Program-made: the position numbers and the translations under genes | Assembly: GCA_902613275.1 (NCBI GenBank) | Contig: CACMGM010000001.1 | Location: 62,001-126,000, forward strand | DNA: 64,000 nt | Direction: 5' to 3' | Source: an uncultured Alphaproteobacteria bacterium | GTDB taxonomy: Bacteria; Pseudomonadota; Alphaproteobacteria; HIMB59; GCA-002718135 | Shown: in pieces, positions 18,347 through 29,521 of the stretch | How the letters are laid out: every line of letters begins with the position of its first letter | Numbering within the stretch: position 1 is the first letter of the stretch | Notes under the pieces: generated by a model | The model's input: the letters and a program-made list of their open reading frames with translations, nothing else | What the model was told of the DNA's origin: nothing | Database searches by the model: none

Positions 18347-20254
18347 TTAGTAATATAAAAACCATGTTAAAATTATTACTAAGCCTCCAAGCATAGCAAA
18401 AGCATAATGAAACAAATACCCTGATTGAAACAAACTTACATAAGATGAGGATTTTGCAATAATCCAGGAGACCCCGTTTGGTCCTAAACCATCAATAGTT
18501 TTTTCATCTCCTTTTTTCCAGAAAAAGTTTGCCAATTTGAAAAAAGTTAAAACAAATACTTTATGATATAGCTCATCAACATACCATTTATTTTTAGAAA
18601 GAGAATATAAAGGATCTAAGTTATAGGAAAGATTTTTTGCTCTGTTTAAACTATTTGAATATATCAACACACAAACAAGAATTCCAATTGCAACAGCCGA
18701 TTTTGATATTAATGATTGCGTAAGAGGAAGATATTTATGAGAGCTTTCTGTTAATAATATTGCACTATCCCAAAATTCTTTTTTATAATATCCAATAAAA
18801 TAATCAGCAAAGAATATTCCAGAAAAAATAGAACCAATTGCAAGAATAAATAGTGGAACTGTCATTACTAAAGGTGATTCATGGGCGTGATCATATGTTT
18901 TATTATTTGATCTATTTTCACCATGAAATGTTAGGAATAATAATCTCCATGAATAAAAAGCAGTAAGTAAAGCAGTTAAAATACCTACTAAATATGCAAA
19001 ATATGCTATTCCATTTGAAGTATAGAAAGTATTTTCTAAAATACTTTCTTTTGAATAGTAACCAGATAGATATGGGAAACCAATAATTGCAAGAGATCCA
19101 ATCCACATCATTGTAGCAGTAAAAGGTATTTTTTTGAAAAGTCCCCCCATTTTTCTCATATCCTGTTCATGATGCATTGCGTGAATTACAGAACCTGCAG
19201 AAAGAAATAGAAGAGCTTTAAAAAAGGCATGGGTTGTTAAGTGAAATATTGATGCATTATAGGCTCCTACACCTGCTGCAAAAAACATATATCCTAATTG
19301 ACTGCATGTTGAATATGCAATTACTCTTTTAATATCATTTTGCGTTAAGGCTATAGAGGCAGCAAAAATAGCTGTGGCCGCACCAATAAAGGTAATAAAT
19401 AAATTAGTAAATGTAGCAAATTCATAAAGCGGACTCATTCTTGCAACTAAGAATACACCAGCTGTTACCATTGTTGCAGCATGTATTAGTGCAGATACAG
19501 GAGTAGGTCCCTCCATAGCATCTGGCAACCAGGTGTGTAAACCTAATTGGGCAGATTTACCCATTGCGCCTATGAATAAAAGAAAACATAAAAAATCTAA
19601 AGTTGGAAAACTGAATGAAAGAAATTGAATTTGATGATCACTAAATTGATCCACTTGTAAAAATATACTGTCGAAACTTACCGTGCCAAAAATATAAAAA
19701 ATTCCAGCAATTCCTATTGCGTATCCAAAATCTCCAACTCTGTTTACAACAAATGCTTTTATAGCAGCTTTATTTGCTGAATCTTTATGATGCCAAAAAC
19801 CAATTAATAAATATGAGGCTAGTCCAACACCTTCCCAACCAAAAAACATCTGCAGCAAGTTATTACTTGATACAAGAACAAGCATAAAAAAAGTAAATAA
19901 GCTTAGATAACCCATAAATCTTATTTTTGATGGATCATCTTCCATATAGCCTATTGAATATAAATGAACACAGGCAGAAACAGTTGTAACCACAATGAAC
20001 ATCACAGAAGTTAAAGTGTCTAATCTAATTGACCAATCAACAATAAAGTTTCCAGAACTTATCCAGTTAAGGATAAAAATTATTTCAGTTTCCTTATTAT
20101 TAATAAACTGAATGAATATTATCCAAGAAAATAAAGTACAAAGAAAAAGGATTGAAGTTGTTGATATTTGATAAACCCTATAGTTAAACTGTTTACCTAG
20201 TAAAAAACAAAAAAGAAAACCAAGTAGAGGTAAAAATATAATAGAGGTTGCCAT
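18347..20254 (-). CDS. nuoL: NADH-quinone oxidoreductase subunit L
   Basis: Largest antiporter-like membrane subunit of complex I, with the C-terminal lateral helix that runs along the membrane arm. The 635 residues have about 16 helices. Motifs are FGWEGVGLASYLLIGFW with the conserved Glu (about 144), GKSAQLGLHTWLPDAMEGPTP split over the helix 7/8 region, and KRVIAYSTCSQLGYM. The C-terminal part (about 540-635) corresponds to the lateral helix and its anchor. It lies 3 nt after nuoK and abuts nuoM. Confidence 0.97.
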   Translation of the reverse strand: MATSIIFLPLLGFLFCFLLGKQFNYRVYQISTTSILFLCTLFSWIIFIQFINNKETEIIFILNWISSGNFIVDWSIRLDTLTSVMFIVVTTVSACVHLYSIGYMEDDPSKIRFMGYLSLFTFFMLVLVSSNNLLQMFFGWEGVGLASYLLIGFWHHKDSANKAAIKAFVVNRVGDFGYAIGIAGIFYIFGTVSFDSIFLQVDQFSDHQIQFLSFSFPTLDFLCFLLFIGAMGKSAQLGLHTWLPDAMEGPTPVSALIHAATMVTAGVFLVARMSPLYEFATFTNLFITFIGAATAIFAASIALTQNDIKRVIAYSTCSQLGYMFFAAGVGAYNASIFHLTTHAFFKALLFLSAGSVIHAMHHEQDMRKMGGLFKKIPFTATMMWIGSLAIIGFPYLSGYYSKESILENTFYTSNGIAYFAYLVGILTALLTAFYSWRLLFLTFHGENRSNNKTYDHAHESPLVMTVPLFILAIGSIFSGIFFADYFIGYYKKEFWDSAILLTESSHKYLPLTQSLISKSAVAIGILVCVLIYSNSLNRAKNLSYNLDPLYSLSKNKWYVDELYHKVFVLTFFKLANFFWKKGDEKTIDGLGPNGVSWIIAKSSSYVSLFQSGYLFHYAFAMLGGLVIILTWFLYY

Positions 20255-20257
20255 CTA

Positions 20258-20563
20258 CTATCCCTTAAGCTGATTAATTTTATTTACTTCTATTGATCCT
20301 AAATTTCTAAAAAATACTACAAGTATGGCGAGTCCAATTGCTGCTTCAGCTGCTGCAACGGTAAGTGTAAGCATTGCGAAGATTTGCCCTGAAATATCAT
20401 TAATATATGCTGAGAAAGCAATAAAATTAATATTTACTGACAACAAGATGAGTTCTATAGACATTAAAATTATAATTAAATTTTTCTTATTTAAAAATAT
20501 TCCTAAAACACCTAAGGTAAAAATAATTGCGCCGAGAAAAAGATAGTGTTCAAGAGTAATCAT
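20258..20563 (-). CDS. nuoK: NADH-quinone oxidoreductase subunit K
   Basis: Small hydrophobic complex I subunit linking the quinone site to the pump modules. The 101 residues form three membrane helices with the two conserved intramembrane glutamates in [10 protein letters not shown] (about 36-45) and [11 protein letters not shown] (about 70-80). Spacing is 3 nt to both nuoJ and nuoL. Length equals the family standard. Confidence 0.96.
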   Translation of the reverse strand: MITLEHYLFLGAIIFTLGVLGIFLNKKNLIIILMSIELILLSVNINFIAFSAYINDISGQIFAMLTLTVAAAEAAIGLAILVVFFRNLGSIEVNKINQLKG

Positions 20564-20566
20564 TAA

Positions 20567-21178
20567 TTAAATACCTTCGCCTAATTTTACTTTTTTCTTT
20601 TCTATAGCTGTTGATGCATCAACTGTATTTTGAGAATCTATATTCTGTCTTTTAACGCCACCTTTATCTCTTAATGTAAGTGTAATAGAGCCAATCATTG
20701 CGACTAATAAAATTATCCCACATATTTGAAATAAATAAAAATATTCTGTATAGAGTATTTGTCCAATCATTTTTGTATTCTCTACTTCATTAACTATAGG
20801 TTGTAATGGTTTTTGATTCTTGTAAATATTAGTCGATCTATCTGTTAAAAAAAGTATTCCAAGTTCAATTACTAAAACTATCCCTAATAATGCTCCAAAA
20901 GGTAAGTATTGCAAAAAACCTTCTCTCAATTTTACAAAATTTATATCAAGCATCATTACAACAAAAAGAAAAAGTACTGCAACAGCGCCTACGTATACAA
21001 CGACAAGAATCATTGCCAAAAATTCAGCACCTAACAAAACAAAGAGTCCTGATGCGTTAACAAAGCTTAAAATTAAGAACAGAACTGAATGAACAGGATT
21101 TTTTGCACTTATAACCATTAGAGCTGAAAGAACTGCAACAGATGAAAAAAGATAAAATGTTAATGAATAAAGAACCAT
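20567..21178 (-). CDS. nuoJ: NADH-quinone oxidoreductase subunit J
   Basis: Membrane subunit of complex I with five helices. It includes the conserved third helix that moves during coupling (VYVGAVAVLFLFVVMML, about 61-77). The 203 residues are typical. A short charged tail of about 35 residues rich in Lys and Thr follows the last helix. It starts 2 nt after nuoI and ends 3 nt before nuoK. Confidence 0.95.
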   Translation of the reverse strand: MVLYSLTFYLFSSVAVLSALMVISAKNPVHSVLFLILSFVNASGLFVLLGAEFLAMILVVVYVGAVAVLFLFVVMMLDINFVKLREGFLQYLPFGALLGIVLVIELGILFLTDRSTNIYKNQKPLQPIVNEVENTKMIGQILYTEYFYLFQICGIILLVAMIGSITLTLRDKGGVKRQNIDSQNTVDASTAIEKKKVKLGEGI

Positions 21179-21180
21179 TC

Positions 21181-21660
21181 TTATCTATATTTTCTATCGA
21201 GATGAATATTTTGAGCAATTTCTTGCTCCCATCTATCTCCATTTTCTAAAAGTTTATCTTTATTATAAATTAATTCTTCTCTGGTTTCAGTGGCAAACTC
21301 AAAATTTGGTCCTTCGACTATTGCATCAACTGGGCAAGATTCTTGACATAAACCACAATAAATACATTTGGTCATATCTATATCATATCTTGTTGTTCTT
21401 CTGCTTCCATCCTCTCTTGGCTCAGCTTCAATTGTAATTGCCTGGGCAGGACATACTGCTTCACAAAGCTTGCATGCGATACATCTCTCTTCTCCACTAG
21501 GATACCTTCTTAGCGCATGCTCACCTCTAAAACGTGGACTTAATGGACCTTTTTCATGAGGATAATTTATTGTAACTTTAGACTTAAATATATATTTGAA
21601 AGTTAAAAATAGACCTTGAATTAATTCAAATAAAGTAAAAGATTTAATTAATTTATACAT
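21181..21660 (-). CDS. nuoI: NADH-quinone oxidoreductase subunit I
   Basis: Peripheral-arm ferredoxin-like subunit holding clusters N6a and N6b that pass electrons toward the quinone site. Two CxxCxxCxxxCP motifs are clear: [12 protein letters not shown] and [13 protein letters not shown] prefer the ATG at 21660 (159 residues, MYKLIKSF...), which starts just after the nuoH stop and matches the usual N-terminus. The frame also has an upstream start at 21681 inside nuoH. The amphipathic N-terminal helix and the [20 protein letters not shown] segment are typical. Confidence 0.95.
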   Translation of the reverse strand: MYKLIKSFTLFELIQGLFLTFKYIFKSKVTINYPHEKGPLSPRFRGEHALRRYPSGEERCIACKLCEAVCPAQAITIEAEPREDGSRRTTRYDIDMTKCIYCGLCQESCPVDAIVEGPNFEFATETREELIYNKDKLLENGDRWEQEIAQNIHLDRKYR

Positions 21661-21661
21661 A

Positions 21662-22663
21662 TTAATTTGGAAGCCTATCAAAATATACTAAAAAACCTGA
21701 AGTTGCTACAACCCAAAACAAAGAAAATGGTAAAAAAACTTTCCATCCAAGTCTCATTAACTGATCATATCTATATCTTGGGAAAGTTCCTCTAACCCAG
21801 ATAAATAAAAATAATATAAATATTACTTTCAAAGTAAACCAGATTACTCCAGGTACAACATTTAATGGGTATACATCAAATGGAGGAAGCCATCCGCCCA
21901 AAAAAAGAATGACGGTCATAGAAGACATTAAAATCATACTCGCGTATTCACCTAAAAAAAATAATACAAATGAAGCAGATGAATATTCAGTAAAAAATCC
22001 TGCAACAAGTGTTGATTCATCTTCAGGAAGATCAAAAGGTAATCTATTTGTTTCAGCTAAAGCAGAAATAAAAAAAATAATGAACATAGGTAATAATGGA
22101 ATTGCAAACCAGACAGTCTGCTGAGCTAAAACTATCTTTGATAAATTTAAAGAACCTACACATAATAATACTGTAATTATTACAAATCCAATAGATACTT
22201 CATATGAAACCATTTGAGCAGCTGATCTTAATGCTCCTAGAAAAGGATATTGAGAGTTACTAGCCCAACCGGCCATTATTATTCCATATACTCCAAGAGA
22301 TGATACTGCAAAGAGATACATGATACCTACGTTAATATCAGAGACTACCCATCCTGGAGCAAAAGGTATTACTGCCCAACCTGCTAAGCTTAGTACCATT
22401 GTTATTATGGGTGCTAAAATAAAAACAATTTTATTTGATCCACTAGGTATAATATTTTCTTTAGTAATAAGTTTTAATGCATCAGCAAAGCTTTGTAATA
22501 TACCAAAAGGCCCTACTATATTTGGACCTCTTCTTAATTGAATTAGGGCTAAAACTTTTCTTTCAGCATAAACTAAAAAAGCTACAGATATTAAAACTGG
22601 CACAACAACAGCAAGTATTTGGGCAACGATTATTAGCCCTGTAATTAATATATCATAATTCAT
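21662..22663 (-). CDS. nuoH: NADH-quinone oxidoreductase subunit H
   Basis: Membrane subunit forming much of the quinone-binding chamber of complex I. The 333 residues have about eight helices. Conserved features are [15 protein letters not shown] and [15 protein letters not shown] (about 33-65), and the [20 protein letters not shown] loop (about 202-221) rich in acidic residues. It sits 7 nt after nuoG. No departures from the family were seen. Confidence 0.97.
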   Translation of the reverse strand: MNYDILITGLIIVAQILAVVVPVLISVAFLVYAERKVLALIQLRRGPNIVGPFGILQSFADALKLITKENIIPSGSNKIVFILAPIITMVLSLAGWAVIPFAPGWVVSDINVGIMYLFAVSSLGVYGIIMAGWASNSQYPFLGALRSAAQMVSYEVSIGFVIITVLLCVGSLNLSKIVLAQQTVWFAIPLLPMFIIFFISALAETNRLPFDLPEDESTLVAGFFTEYSSASFVLFFLGEYASMILMSSMTVILFLGGWLPPFDVYPLNVVPGVIWFTLKVIFILFLFIWVRGTFPRYRYDQLMRLGWKVFLPFSLFWVVATSGFLVYFDRLPN

Positions 22664-22670
22664 ATAATTA

Positions 22671-24710
22671 TTATGCTGCCTTATTTAAAATATCTTTAGT
22701 ACATTTTGCCATTGTTTCAGAAGATCTAGAAATAGAATCATTCATATAAAAATTTTCAATGTTATATTTAATTTTAATATTCTCAATTTTATTATTTTTA
22801 GCAAAAGTTATTTCACCAACAGAATTAACTTCATTTAAGAGAGTAAATTGACCATAGGTACTTGTAAGCTCATTTCGAAGCTCCCCAAGATTATTAAAAT
22901 TTAAATTTTTTTCAAATAAGTCACTTAAAACTCTAAAAATTTTCCACTCCTCTTTTGCTTCACCTATTGGATTATGACACTTAGTTGTTTGAATAACTCT
23001 ACCTTCTATATTCATATAAGTAGAACTTTTCTCAGTATATGCAGGAGTTGGTAAAATTATATCAGCTATAGATGCTGAAACGTCTCCATGATGACCAAGA
23101 TAAACAACAAAAGCATTTTCAAATGTTGAAAAATTTATCTCATCTAACCCCATTAAGAAAACTACAGGGTTTGTTTTATCAATATGTTTTTTTAATTGTT
23201 TATTGTAATCATTATCGAATTTTTTATTATAAAATTTCAAATCTAATGCTCCTACTCTAGAAATATCTTGGTTAAGAATATTTAATGGATTTATATTTTT
23301 ATTTTTTTGAATTTTTTTCGCAATTAATCCTGCAGTTTCTAAAATTTTTTTTCCATGATCATTATTTATTGCTGAAGTACCTAAAATTATAAGCGGGTTT
23401 TTTGCAGATTTTAAAACTTTATTGAATTCAGATTTATTATTAGATAAATTATTAAGGTAATCTAAAGAATCAGATAAATGATTATAATCGTAAGTAAGAT
23501 CTAATTTAGGACCTATAAGACCAATTTTGCAGTTATTTTCAATATATGCCTTTCTAATTCTAGCGTTTAGTACCGCCGCTTCCCATCTAGGATTGGATCC
23601 GATTAAAAGAATAGCATCAGCATTTTCAATTTCTTGAATTGTTGAATTAAATTTATAACTTGAAGATGAATTATCGATAATTTGTGTATTATCAAATCTG
23701 CAATCATAGTTTTTTGATTTTAGTGAATTGCTAAATTTTTGTGCAGAATATAAAGTTTCAATATCGGTAAACTTACCAGATAGGAATACAGTATTTTCTT
23801 TACCTCTTTTTGTAATTTCTTTTTTTATTAATTGAAATGCATCATCCCATGAAGATTTTTGGAGTTTTTTATTTGATTTAGAATATACATTATCCAATCT
23901 TTGACTTGAGAGTCCATCAATTGCAAATCTAGATTTATCACTTATCCATTCTTCATTGGTTTCTTCATTTATTCTAGGAAGAGCTCTTAAAACTTTTTTT
24001 CCTCTTGTATCAATTCTTATACTTGAACCTATTCCATCAAACACATCGAATGTTTCTGTCTTAGTTAGCTCCCATGGTCTAGATTTAAATGCATATGGCT
24101 TACTTGTTAAAGCACCTACAGGACACAAATCAATTACATTTCCAGATAATTCTGACTCAATAGTTTTTTCTAAGTATGTAGTGATCTCAGCATTTTCACC
24201 TCTGCCAAGCAATCCTATATCGTCAACTCCAGCAACTTCTGTAGAGAACCTTACGCATCTTGTGCAATGTATACATCTTGTCATAATTGTTTTGACAAGT
24301 GGTCCCATATTTTTATTTTGAACTGCTCTTTTGTTTTCTTCATATCTAGTTTTATCAAAACCGTAATACATAGCTTGATCTTGAAGATCACACTCTCCTC
24401 CTTGATCACAGATAGGGCAATCCAATGGATGATTAATAAGAAGAAACTCCATTACACCTTTACGAGCTTTTTTAACTGTTTCGGTATTAGTTTTTATTAC
24501 CATTCCATCTGAAGCTGGCATGGCACATGATGCAATAGGTTTTGGAGCTTTTTCCATTTCTACTAAACACATTCTACAGTTTCCTGCTATTGAGAGTTTT
24601 TCATGATAACAAAATCTTGGAATTTCAGTTCCTGCTTGTTCACAAGCTTGCATTACTGTCATACCGTTTTCAAATTCGTATTCTTTATTGTCAATTGTTA
24701 TCTTTGGCAC
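22671..24710 (-). CDS. nuoG: NADH-quinone oxidoreductase subunit G
   Basis: Large iron-sulfur subunit of the peripheral arm. The 679 residues match the alphaproteobacterial (mitochondrial-like) length and are shorter than E. coli NuoG. The N-terminal [2Fe-2S] domain holds [18 protein letters not shown] (about 31-48), then [15 protein letters not shown] and [12 protein letters not shown] with cysteines and His for N5 and N4. The remainder is a molybdopterin-oxidoreductase-like fold that has lost the cofactor. It overlaps nuoF by 1 nt. Confidence 0.96.
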   Translation of the reverse strand: MPKITIDNKEYEFENGMTVMQACEQAGTEIPRFCYHEKLSIAGNCRMCLVEMEKAPKPIASCAMPASDGMVIKTNTETVKKARKGVMEFLLINHPLDCPICDQGGECDLQDQAMYYGFDKTRYEENKRAVQNKNMGPLVKTIMTRCIHCTRCVRFSTEVAGVDDIGLLGRGENAEITTYLEKTIESELSGNVIDLCPVGALTSKPYAFKSRPWELTKTETFDVFDGIGSSIRIDTRGKKVLRALPRINEETNEEWISDKSRFAIDGLSSQRLDNVYSKSNKKLQKSSWDDAFQLIKKEITKRGKENTVFLSGKFTDIETLYSAQKFSNSLKSKNYDCRFDNTQIIDNSSSSYKFNSTIQEIENADAILLIGSNPRWEAAVLNARIRKAYIENNCKIGLIGPKLDLTYDYNHLSDSLDYLNNLSNNKSEFNKVLKSAKNPLIILGTSAINNDHGKKILETAGLIAKKIQKNKNINPLNILNQDISRVGALDLKFYNKKFDNDYNKQLKKHIDKTNPVVFLMGLDEINFSTFENAFVVYLGHHGDVSASIADIILPTPAYTEKSSTYMNIEGRVIQTTKCHNPIGEAKEEWKIFRVLSDLFEKNLNFNNLGELRNELTSTYGQFTLLNEVNSVGEITFAKNNKIENIKIKYNIENFYMNDSISRSSETMAKCTKDILNKAA

Positions 24711-25984
24711 TAGGCTACTCTTCTGTTTCTTTCTTCAATTCTTTTTTCAATTTCAGGCCTAAAATGTCTGAACAAACCTTGAATAGGCCAAGCAGCAGCA
24801 TCACCTAAGGCGCAAATAGTATGACCTTCAATTTGCTTTGTTACATCTAAAATTTTGTCAATATCTTGATGTTTGACATTTCCGTGAATCATTTTTTCCA
24901 TCATTCTGTACATCCATCCAGTACCTTCTCTGCAAGGTGTGCATTGACCACAACTTTCATGCTTATAAAAATGTGATAATCTGGCTATTGCCTCAACAAT
25001 ATCTGTTGATTTATTCATTACAATAACAGCCGCAGTGCCTAATCCACTTTGCACTTCTTTTAGGCTATCAAAATCCATTCTAACAGTATCACAAATAGAC
25101 TTAGGTAATAAAGGCACACTTGCGCCTCCAGGAATTACAGCTAATAGATTTTCCCAACCACCAATTACCCCACCTGCATGTTTTTCAATGAGATCTTTCA
25201 GTGGTATGCCCATTTCTTCTTCTACATTACATGGATTATTTACGTGTCCAGATATACTAAAAATTTTTGTACCTGTATTATTTGCACTACCTAAATTAGC
25301 AAACCATCCAGAACCACGTCTTAAAATAGTTGGCGAGATAGCGATTGTTTCAACATTTGTAACTGTTGTAGGACATCCATATAAACCTGCACCAGCAGGA
25401 AATGGAGGCTTTAATCGGGGCTGACCTTTTTTACCCTCTAAACTTTCAAGTAAAGCAGTTTCTTCACCACAAATATATGCTCCTGCTCCTCTGTGAAGAT
25501 AAATATCAAAATCCCACCCTGTACCACATGCATTTTTACCAATTAGATTATTTGCGTAGGCTTCATCTATTGCTTTTTGTAAATTAGAAGATTCAGAATA
25601 ATATTCACCCCTTATATAAATATAACAAGTATGTGCATGCATTGCAAAGGCAGCAACTAAACAACCTTCTAAAAGAAGATGTGGGTCGTTTCTCATAATC
25701 TCTCGATCTTTACATGTGCCTGGTTCTGACTCATCTGCATTAACAACTAGGTAATGATCTTTTCCAGAGTCTTTTGGCATAAATGACCACTTAAGTCCCG
25801 CAGGGAAACCTGCTCCTCCCCTTCCTCTTAATTGACTATTTTTAATTTCCTCAACTATTTTATCACTACCCATTTTAATAAGCTCTTTAGTATTTGACCA
25901 AATACCTCTTTTTTTGGCACCTTCTAATTTCCAGTCTTCAAAACCGTATAAATTTTTAAAAATTTTATCTTTTTCTTTAAGCAT
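24710..25984 (-). CDS. nuoF: NADH-quinone oxidoreductase subunit F
   Basis: NADH-binding flavoprotein of complex I carrying FMN and cluster N3. The FMN and NADH site motifs [13 protein letters not shown] and [14 protein letters not shown] are present, and the 4Fe-4S ligands occur in [13 protein letters not shown] with a later Cys. I place the start at the ATG at 25984 (424 residues, [14 protein letters not shown]...), which matches relatives and overlaps nuoE by 8 nt. The frame is open to an upstream ATG at 26020, but that would add 12 atypical residues. Confidence 0.96.
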   Translation of the reverse strand: MLKEKDKIFKNLYGFEDWKLEGAKKRGIWSNTKELIKMGSDKIVEEIKNSQLRGRGGAGFPAGLKWSFMPKDSGKDHYLVVNADESEPGTCKDREIMRNDPHLLLEGCLVAAFAMHAHTCYIYIRGEYYSESSNLQKAIDEAYANNLIGKNACGTGWDFDIYLHRGAGAYICGEETALLESLEGKKGQPRLKPPFPAGAGLYGCPTTVTNVETIAISPTILRRGSGWFANLGSANNTGTKIFSISGHVNNPCNVEEEMGIPLKDLIEKHAGGVIGGWENLLAVIPGGASVPLLPKSICDTVRMDFDSLKEVQSGLGTAAVIVMNKSTDIVEAIARLSHFYKHESCGQCTPCREGTGWMYRMMEKMIHGNVKHQDIDKILDVTKQIEGHTICALGDAAAWPIQGLFRHFRPEIEKRIEERNRRVA

Positions 25985-26576
25985 CAAATTTTCTTTCAGG
26001 TTGTGATGATTTTCTACCAATTTGTGAACCTACTTTTATTGATTTATTATCTTTTAAATCTTGAAGTATTTTTTTAAAACTCTCTTCATCTAAATCTTCA
26101 TAATAATCATCATTGATCTGGACCATAGGAGCATTGCAACATGCACCTAAGCATTCAACTTCAACAACTGTAAATATTTCATCATTACTTGTCTCGCCAA
26201 TATTAGTTTCGGAAACTTCTTGAGCAACTTTAGACAGTTTATCACTCCCTCTTAACCAACAAGGTGTGGTTCTACAAATTTGGACAAAATTTTTACCAAT
26301 AGGTTCTAAATTAAACATCGAATAAAAAGTGGCAACTTCTAACACTCTTATATAAGACATACTTAGAGTTTCAGCTACTTTTTCCATTGAGTTTTTACTT
26401 AGCCATCCATTATTTTGCCTTTGTGCTAAATCAAGTAAAGGAATAACTGCACTTTGAATACGGTTTGATGGATATTTTTTTATAATTTCAGAAATTTTTT
26501 TAAAATTTTCTGATGACCATTCAAAATTATCATTAATTTTTTTATATACTTTATTATTTGTACCAGGATGATGCAT
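25977..26576 (-). CDS. nuoE: NADH-quinone oxidoreductase subunit E
   Basis: Thioredoxin-fold [2Fe-2S] subunit (N1a) of the NADH module. The 199 residues include the two ligand pairs CRTTPC (about 101-106) and CLGACC (about 142-147). The N-terminal helical part carries the [18 protein letters not shown] motif typical of the family. It begins 1 nt into the nuoD stop codon region and overlaps nuoF by 8 nt at the preferred nuoF start. Confidence 0.95.
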   Translation of the reverse strand: MHHPGTNNKVYKKINDNFEWSSENFKKISEIIKKYPSNRIQSAVIPLLDLAQRQNNGWLSKNSMEKVAETLSMSYIRVLEVATFYSMFNLEPIGKNFVQICRTTPCWLRGSDKLSKVAQEVSETNIGETSNDEIFTVVEVECLGACCNAPMVQINDDYYEDLDEESFKKILQDLKDNKSIKVGSQIGRKSSQPERKFDA

Positions 26577-27754
26577 TATCTATCTATCTCTCCAAAAACA
26601 ATATCTAAGCTACCTAGTATAGCGGCTATATCAGCCATTAAGTGACCTTTAGATAAATGATCCAATGTTTGAAGGTGTGCAAAACCTGGTGCTCTTATTT
26701 TACATCTATATGGTTTACTGGATCCATCAGAAACAAGGTAAACGCCAAATTCACCCTTTGGAGCTTCTACTGCACTGTAAACTTGACCAGCGGGAACACG
26801 ATAACCTTCAGTAAAAAGTTTAAAATGATGAATTAAAGCTTCCATTGATTTTTTCATTTGATTTCTTTTTGGTGGTGTAATTTTATTATCCTCAATTGAT
26901 ATTGGACCTGGTTTGATATTATTTAAACATTGGTTAATAATACTAATGCTTTGTCTCATTTCCTCTATGCGAACCAAATATCGATCAAAACAATCACCCT
27001 TTTTTCCAACAGGAACTTCAAAATCAACTTGATCATAGGCGTCATAGGGTTGAGATCTTCTTAAATCCCATGCCACACCTGCACTTCTTAATACAGGACC
27101 CGAACACCCCCATTCAATTGCTTCTGACTTTGAAATTATTCCTATATCAACTGATCTTTGTCTTAAAATTCTGTTATTAGTCAGCAAGCTTTCGAGATCA
27201 TCAATAAATTTTGGAAGAGTTTTAAAATGGTCAAATAACTTTTCTTCCATTCCTTCTGGCATATCCTGATGAACGCCGCCAGGTCTAAAATAGGCCGCAT
27301 GAAATCTTGCCCCAGATACTGCTTCATGAAACTCCAAAAGCTTTTCCCTTTCTTCAAAACACCATAAAAAAGGTGTCACTGCACCAATGTCAGCAGCATA
27401 GGCAGGTATATTCAATAAATGATTTAGTATTCTAGTAATTTCGGCAAAAATAACTCGAATATATTTAGCTCTTTCAGGAACATTGATACCTAGGAGATTT
27501 TCAGTTGCCAATGCAAAAGCATGTTCTTGACACATTGGTGAAACATAATCAAGCCTATCAAAATAAGGAACTGCCTGAAGATAAGTTTTATATTCAATTA
27601 ATTTTTCTGTCCCCCTATGTAACAATCCGATGTGTGGTTCTGCTCTTTGAACTACTTCACCTTCAAGCTCTACTACTAAACGTAAAACACCATGTGCGGC
27701 TGGATGTTGAGGACCAAAGTTAATTGTAGTTGTATTAAGCTCTACTTCTTTCAT
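26576..27754 (-). CDS. nuoD: NADH-quinone oxidoreductase subunit D
   Basis: 49-kDa-type subunit forming the quinone-binding pocket together with NuoB and NuoH. The 392 residues carry [14 protein letters not shown] (about 13-26) with the quinone-headgroup His, [12 protein letters not shown], the [11 protein letters not shown] region and the C-terminal [17 protein letters not shown] tail. NuoC and NuoD are separate genes, as in most alphaproteobacteria. It follows nuoC directly (stop at 27755) and overlaps nuoE by 1 nt. Confidence 0.97.
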   Translation of the reverse strand: MKEVELNTTTINFGPQHPAAHGVLRLVVELEGEVVQRAEPHIGLLHRGTEKLIEYKTYLQAVPYFDRLDYVSPMCQEHAFALATENLLGINVPERAKYIRVIFAEITRILNHLLNIPAYAADIGAVTPFLWCFEEREKLLEFHEAVSGARFHAAYFRPGGVHQDMPEGMEEKLFDHFKTLPKFIDDLESLLTNNRILRQRSVDIGIISKSEAIEWGCSGPVLRSAGVAWDLRRSQPYDAYDQVDFEVPVGKKGDCFDRYLVRIEEMRQSISIINQCLNNIKPGPISIEDNKITPPKRNQMKKSMEALIHHFKLFTEGYRVPAGQVYSAVEAPKGEFGVYLVSDGSSKPYRCKIRAPGFAHLQTLDHLSKGHLMADIAAILGSLDIVFGEIDR

Positions 27755-28336
27755 TTAATTTTCACCAGTAGATTTCTCATCACCAAAAAGTTTGTTTTCC
27801 ATTCCTTCCCAAGGAGATTCACTATCGAAATTTCTAAATTCTTGAGTTAACTTAACAGGCTCATATATTACTTTTTTTTCAAGGTCATCGTAGCGAACTT
27901 CTGTATGTCCTGTTAAAGGAAAATCTTTGCGCAACGGATAACCTTCAAAATTGTAATCCGTCATTATCCTTCTTAAATCAGGATGATTAATAAATTCAAT
28001 TCCAAATAAATCATAACATTCTCTTTCATACCAATCAGCAGATTTGTGAATATTGGTTATAGATTCTATGTTTTCATTTTCTTTAATATAAGTTTTAAGA
28101 ATAATTTTTTTATTTTTTGTTAAACTTTGCAAAATATAAATCAAATCAAATCTAAATTCTCTTGAAGGATAGTCTACAGCTGTAATATCTAATAATTGAT
28201 TGAAATAAAGCTCAGTGTTATCTCTCAATTCGTTAAAAATTTTTATAATATTATTTTTTTCAAATTCTATTTCTAACAAATTATTATTCTCTAAAACATT
28301 ATTTATGCCATCTATTTTATTAAGAATTTTAATCAT
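27755..28336 (-). CDS. nuoC: NADH-quinone oxidoreductase subunit C
   Basis: 30-kDa-type subunit of the complex I connecting module. The 193 residues show the conserved DITAVDYPSREFRFDLIY region (about 48-65), the signature ADWYERECYDLFGIEF (about 99-114) with HPDLRRIMTDY, and the GYPLRKDFPLTGH segment. It starts 6 nt after the nuoB stop and abuts nuoD. Length is normal. Confidence 0.95.
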   Translation of the reverse strand: MIKILNKIDGINNVLENNNLLEIEFEKNNIIKIFNELRDNTELYFNQLLDITAVDYPSREFRFDLIYILQSLTKNKKIILKTYIKENENIESITNIHKSADWYERECYDLFGIEFINHPDLRRIMTDYNFEGYPLRKDFPLTGHTEVRYDDLEKKVIYEPVKLTQEFRNFDSESPWEGMENKLFGDEKSTGEN

Positions 28337-28342
28337 ATATAA

Positions 28343-28876
28343 TTATCTTTTAAATTTATTTTCTCTTCTAATTTTTTTCTGTAATTGCAATATGCCGTAA
28401 ACTAATGCTTCTGCTGTTGGGGGGCACCCTGGCACGTAAACATCAACGGGAACTATCCTATCACACCCTCTAACTACTGAATACGAGTAGTGATAATATC
28501 CACCTCCATTTGCGCATGAACCCATTGATATGACCCACCGAGGTTCTGGCATTTGATCATAAACTTTTCTTAAAGCCGGTGCCATTTTATTTGTTAGTGT
28601 GCCAGCAACAATCATTACATCAGATTGTCTAGGACTTCCTCTTGGTATGACTCCATAACGATCTAGATCATATCTTGCCATGTAAGAATGTATCATTTCT
28701 ACTCCACAACATGCCAATCCGAAAGTCATTGGCCATAGGGAGCCAGTTCTAGCCCATGTAAGAATTTTATCATAGCTAGCAACTAAGAAACCCTTTGAGG
28801 ATAATTCTGTGTTTAGAGTATCATCAACAATTTTTTTAGCTTCATCTACTCCCATTCTAAAGCTCCTTTTTTCCAT
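28343..28876 (-). CDS. nuoB: NADH-quinone oxidoreductase subunit B
   Basis: Subunit holding cluster N2, the last iron-sulfur centre before quinone. The ligands are seen in [24 protein letters not shown] and [11 protein letters not shown]. The 177-residue frame begins MEKRSFRMG. An ATG 7 codons further in (28855) would still overlap nuoA and fits many relatives, so the exact start is open. It overlaps nuoA by 31 nt from the longer start, or by 10 nt from the shorter one. Confidence 0.95.
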   Translation of the reverse strand: MEKRSFRMGVDEAKKIVDDTLNTELSSKGFLVASYDKILTWARTGSLWPMTFGLACCGVEMIHSYMARYDLDRYGVIPRGSPRQSDVMIVAGTLTNKMAPALRKVYDQMPEPRWVISMGSCANGGGYYHYSYSVVRGCDRIVPVDVYVPGCPPTAEALVYGILQLQKKIRRENKFKR

Positions 28877-29211
28877 TCATAAATAAAACCAATAGTCAAA
28901 ACAGTTAGAAAAATCATCATTGACCAAAAACCAAACAATCCAATTTTACCAAGTGTTATTGCCCATGGAAACAAGAAGGCAACTTCTAAATCGAAGATAA
29001 TAAATAAGATTGCTACTAAATAAAATCTTACATCAAATCTTCCACGGGCATCATCAAAAGCCTCAAATCCACACTCATAAGCAGATAATTTTTCTTGATC
29101 TGGCTGAGAGTCTCCAACTACAAAAGATAATAGAGTCATTCCAACAGCCAATCCTAAAGCTATGAAAATAAAAATTAATATGGGTAAATATTCAAATAGA
29201 AACTCTGACAC
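28846..29211 (-). CDS. nuoA: NADH-quinone oxidoreductase subunit A
   Basis: First gene of the nuo operon, encoding a three-helix membrane subunit next to the quinone cavity. The 121 residues include the [20 protein letters not shown] loop (about 45-64), with the conserved acidic residues and the mobile loop cysteine, followed by helices 2 and 3. The operon promoter must lie in the ~100 nt between this start and tRNA-Asp. That stretch is A/T-rich and I could not single out one promoter. Confidence 0.96.
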   Translation of the reverse strand: MSEFLFEYLPILIFIFIALGLAVGMTLLSFVVGDSQPDQEKLSAYECGFEAFDDARGRFDVRFYLVAILFIIFDLEVAFLFPWAITLGKIGLFGFWSMMIFLTVLTIGFIYEWKKGALEWE

Positions 29212-29291
29212 TATAATCTCACAATTAAATTAGTAATGTATTTAACGATTTATTCAACAATAACAATGTGTCTGATTGCGACTATAATACA

Positions 29292-29313
29292 CAAAAAAAC
29301 ACTGAAAAAAGTG
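29292..29313 (-). terminator. short terminator-like hairpin after tRNA-Asp
   Basis: Reading the minus strand, CACT and AGTG can pair around a six-base loop and are followed by seven T residues. The stem begins within the encoded CCA end of tRNA-Asp, so it can only form in a read-through precursor. The stem is only 4 bp, so this is tentative. Confidence 0.3.
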
Positions 29314-29388
29314 GCGCGAGAGACGGGATTCGAACCCGCGGCCTCTGCCGTGACAGGGCAGCGTTCTAACCAGCTGAACTACTCCCGC
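29312..29388 (-). tRNA. tRNA-Asp (anticodon GTC)
   Basis: 77-nt cloverleaf on the minus strand. The acceptor stem is GCGGGAG/CTCTCGC, the D arm GTTC/GAAC, and the anticodon stem CTGCC/GGCAG encloses the loop CTGTCAC. The T arm has the TTCGAAT loop, the discriminator is G, and CCA is genomically encoded. It lies 3 nt downstream of tRNA-Val, so both are processed from one transcript. Confidence 0.97.
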
Positions 29389-29391
29389 GCA

Positions 29392-29467
29392 TGGTGGGTG
29401 TTGAGAGACTTGAACTCCCGACCCTCTCGGTGTAAACGAGATGCTCTACCAACTGAGCTAAACACCC
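29392..29467 (-). tRNA. tRNA-Val (anticodon TAC)
   Basis: 76-nt cloverleaf on the minus strand with acceptor stem GGGTGTT/AACACCC, D arm GCTC/GAGC and anticodon stem TCTCG/CGAGA around the loop TTTACAC. The T loop is TTCAAGT, the discriminator is A and CCA is encoded. It directly follows the hupB 3' hairpin and precedes tRNA-Asp. Confidence 0.97.
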
Positions 29468-29476
29468 AAATAAATG

Positions 29477-29502
29477 CGGCTGTTAAATTTATTTAACAGC
29501 CG
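29477..29502 (-). terminator. perfect 12-bp palindromic hairpin between hupB and tRNA-Val
   Basis: CGGCTGTTAAAT is followed, two bases on, by its exact reverse complement. It sits 19 nt past the hupB stop and 9 nt before the tRNA-Val 5' end. No real T-run follows on the minus strand. It may therefore act as an RNA 3'-end stabiliser or processing element for hupB mRNA rather than as a classical intrinsic terminator. Confidence 0.5.
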
Positions 29503-29521
29503 ACGCAAGAAAAAAAATTAA

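Noticed and set aside
25035..25424. Plus-strand 129-codon frame inside nuoF, and similar plus-strand frames within nuoG (23956-24321) and dnaE (7382-7888)
   Set aside because: They are antisense shadows of strongly conserved minus-strand genes, without Shine-Dalgarno sequences or recognisable domains.
29236..29496. Plus-strand 86-codon open frame across the tRNA-Asp/tRNA-Val region
   Set aside because: It is the well-known false protein produced by reading tRNA genes antisense; the cloverleafs explain the sequence completely.
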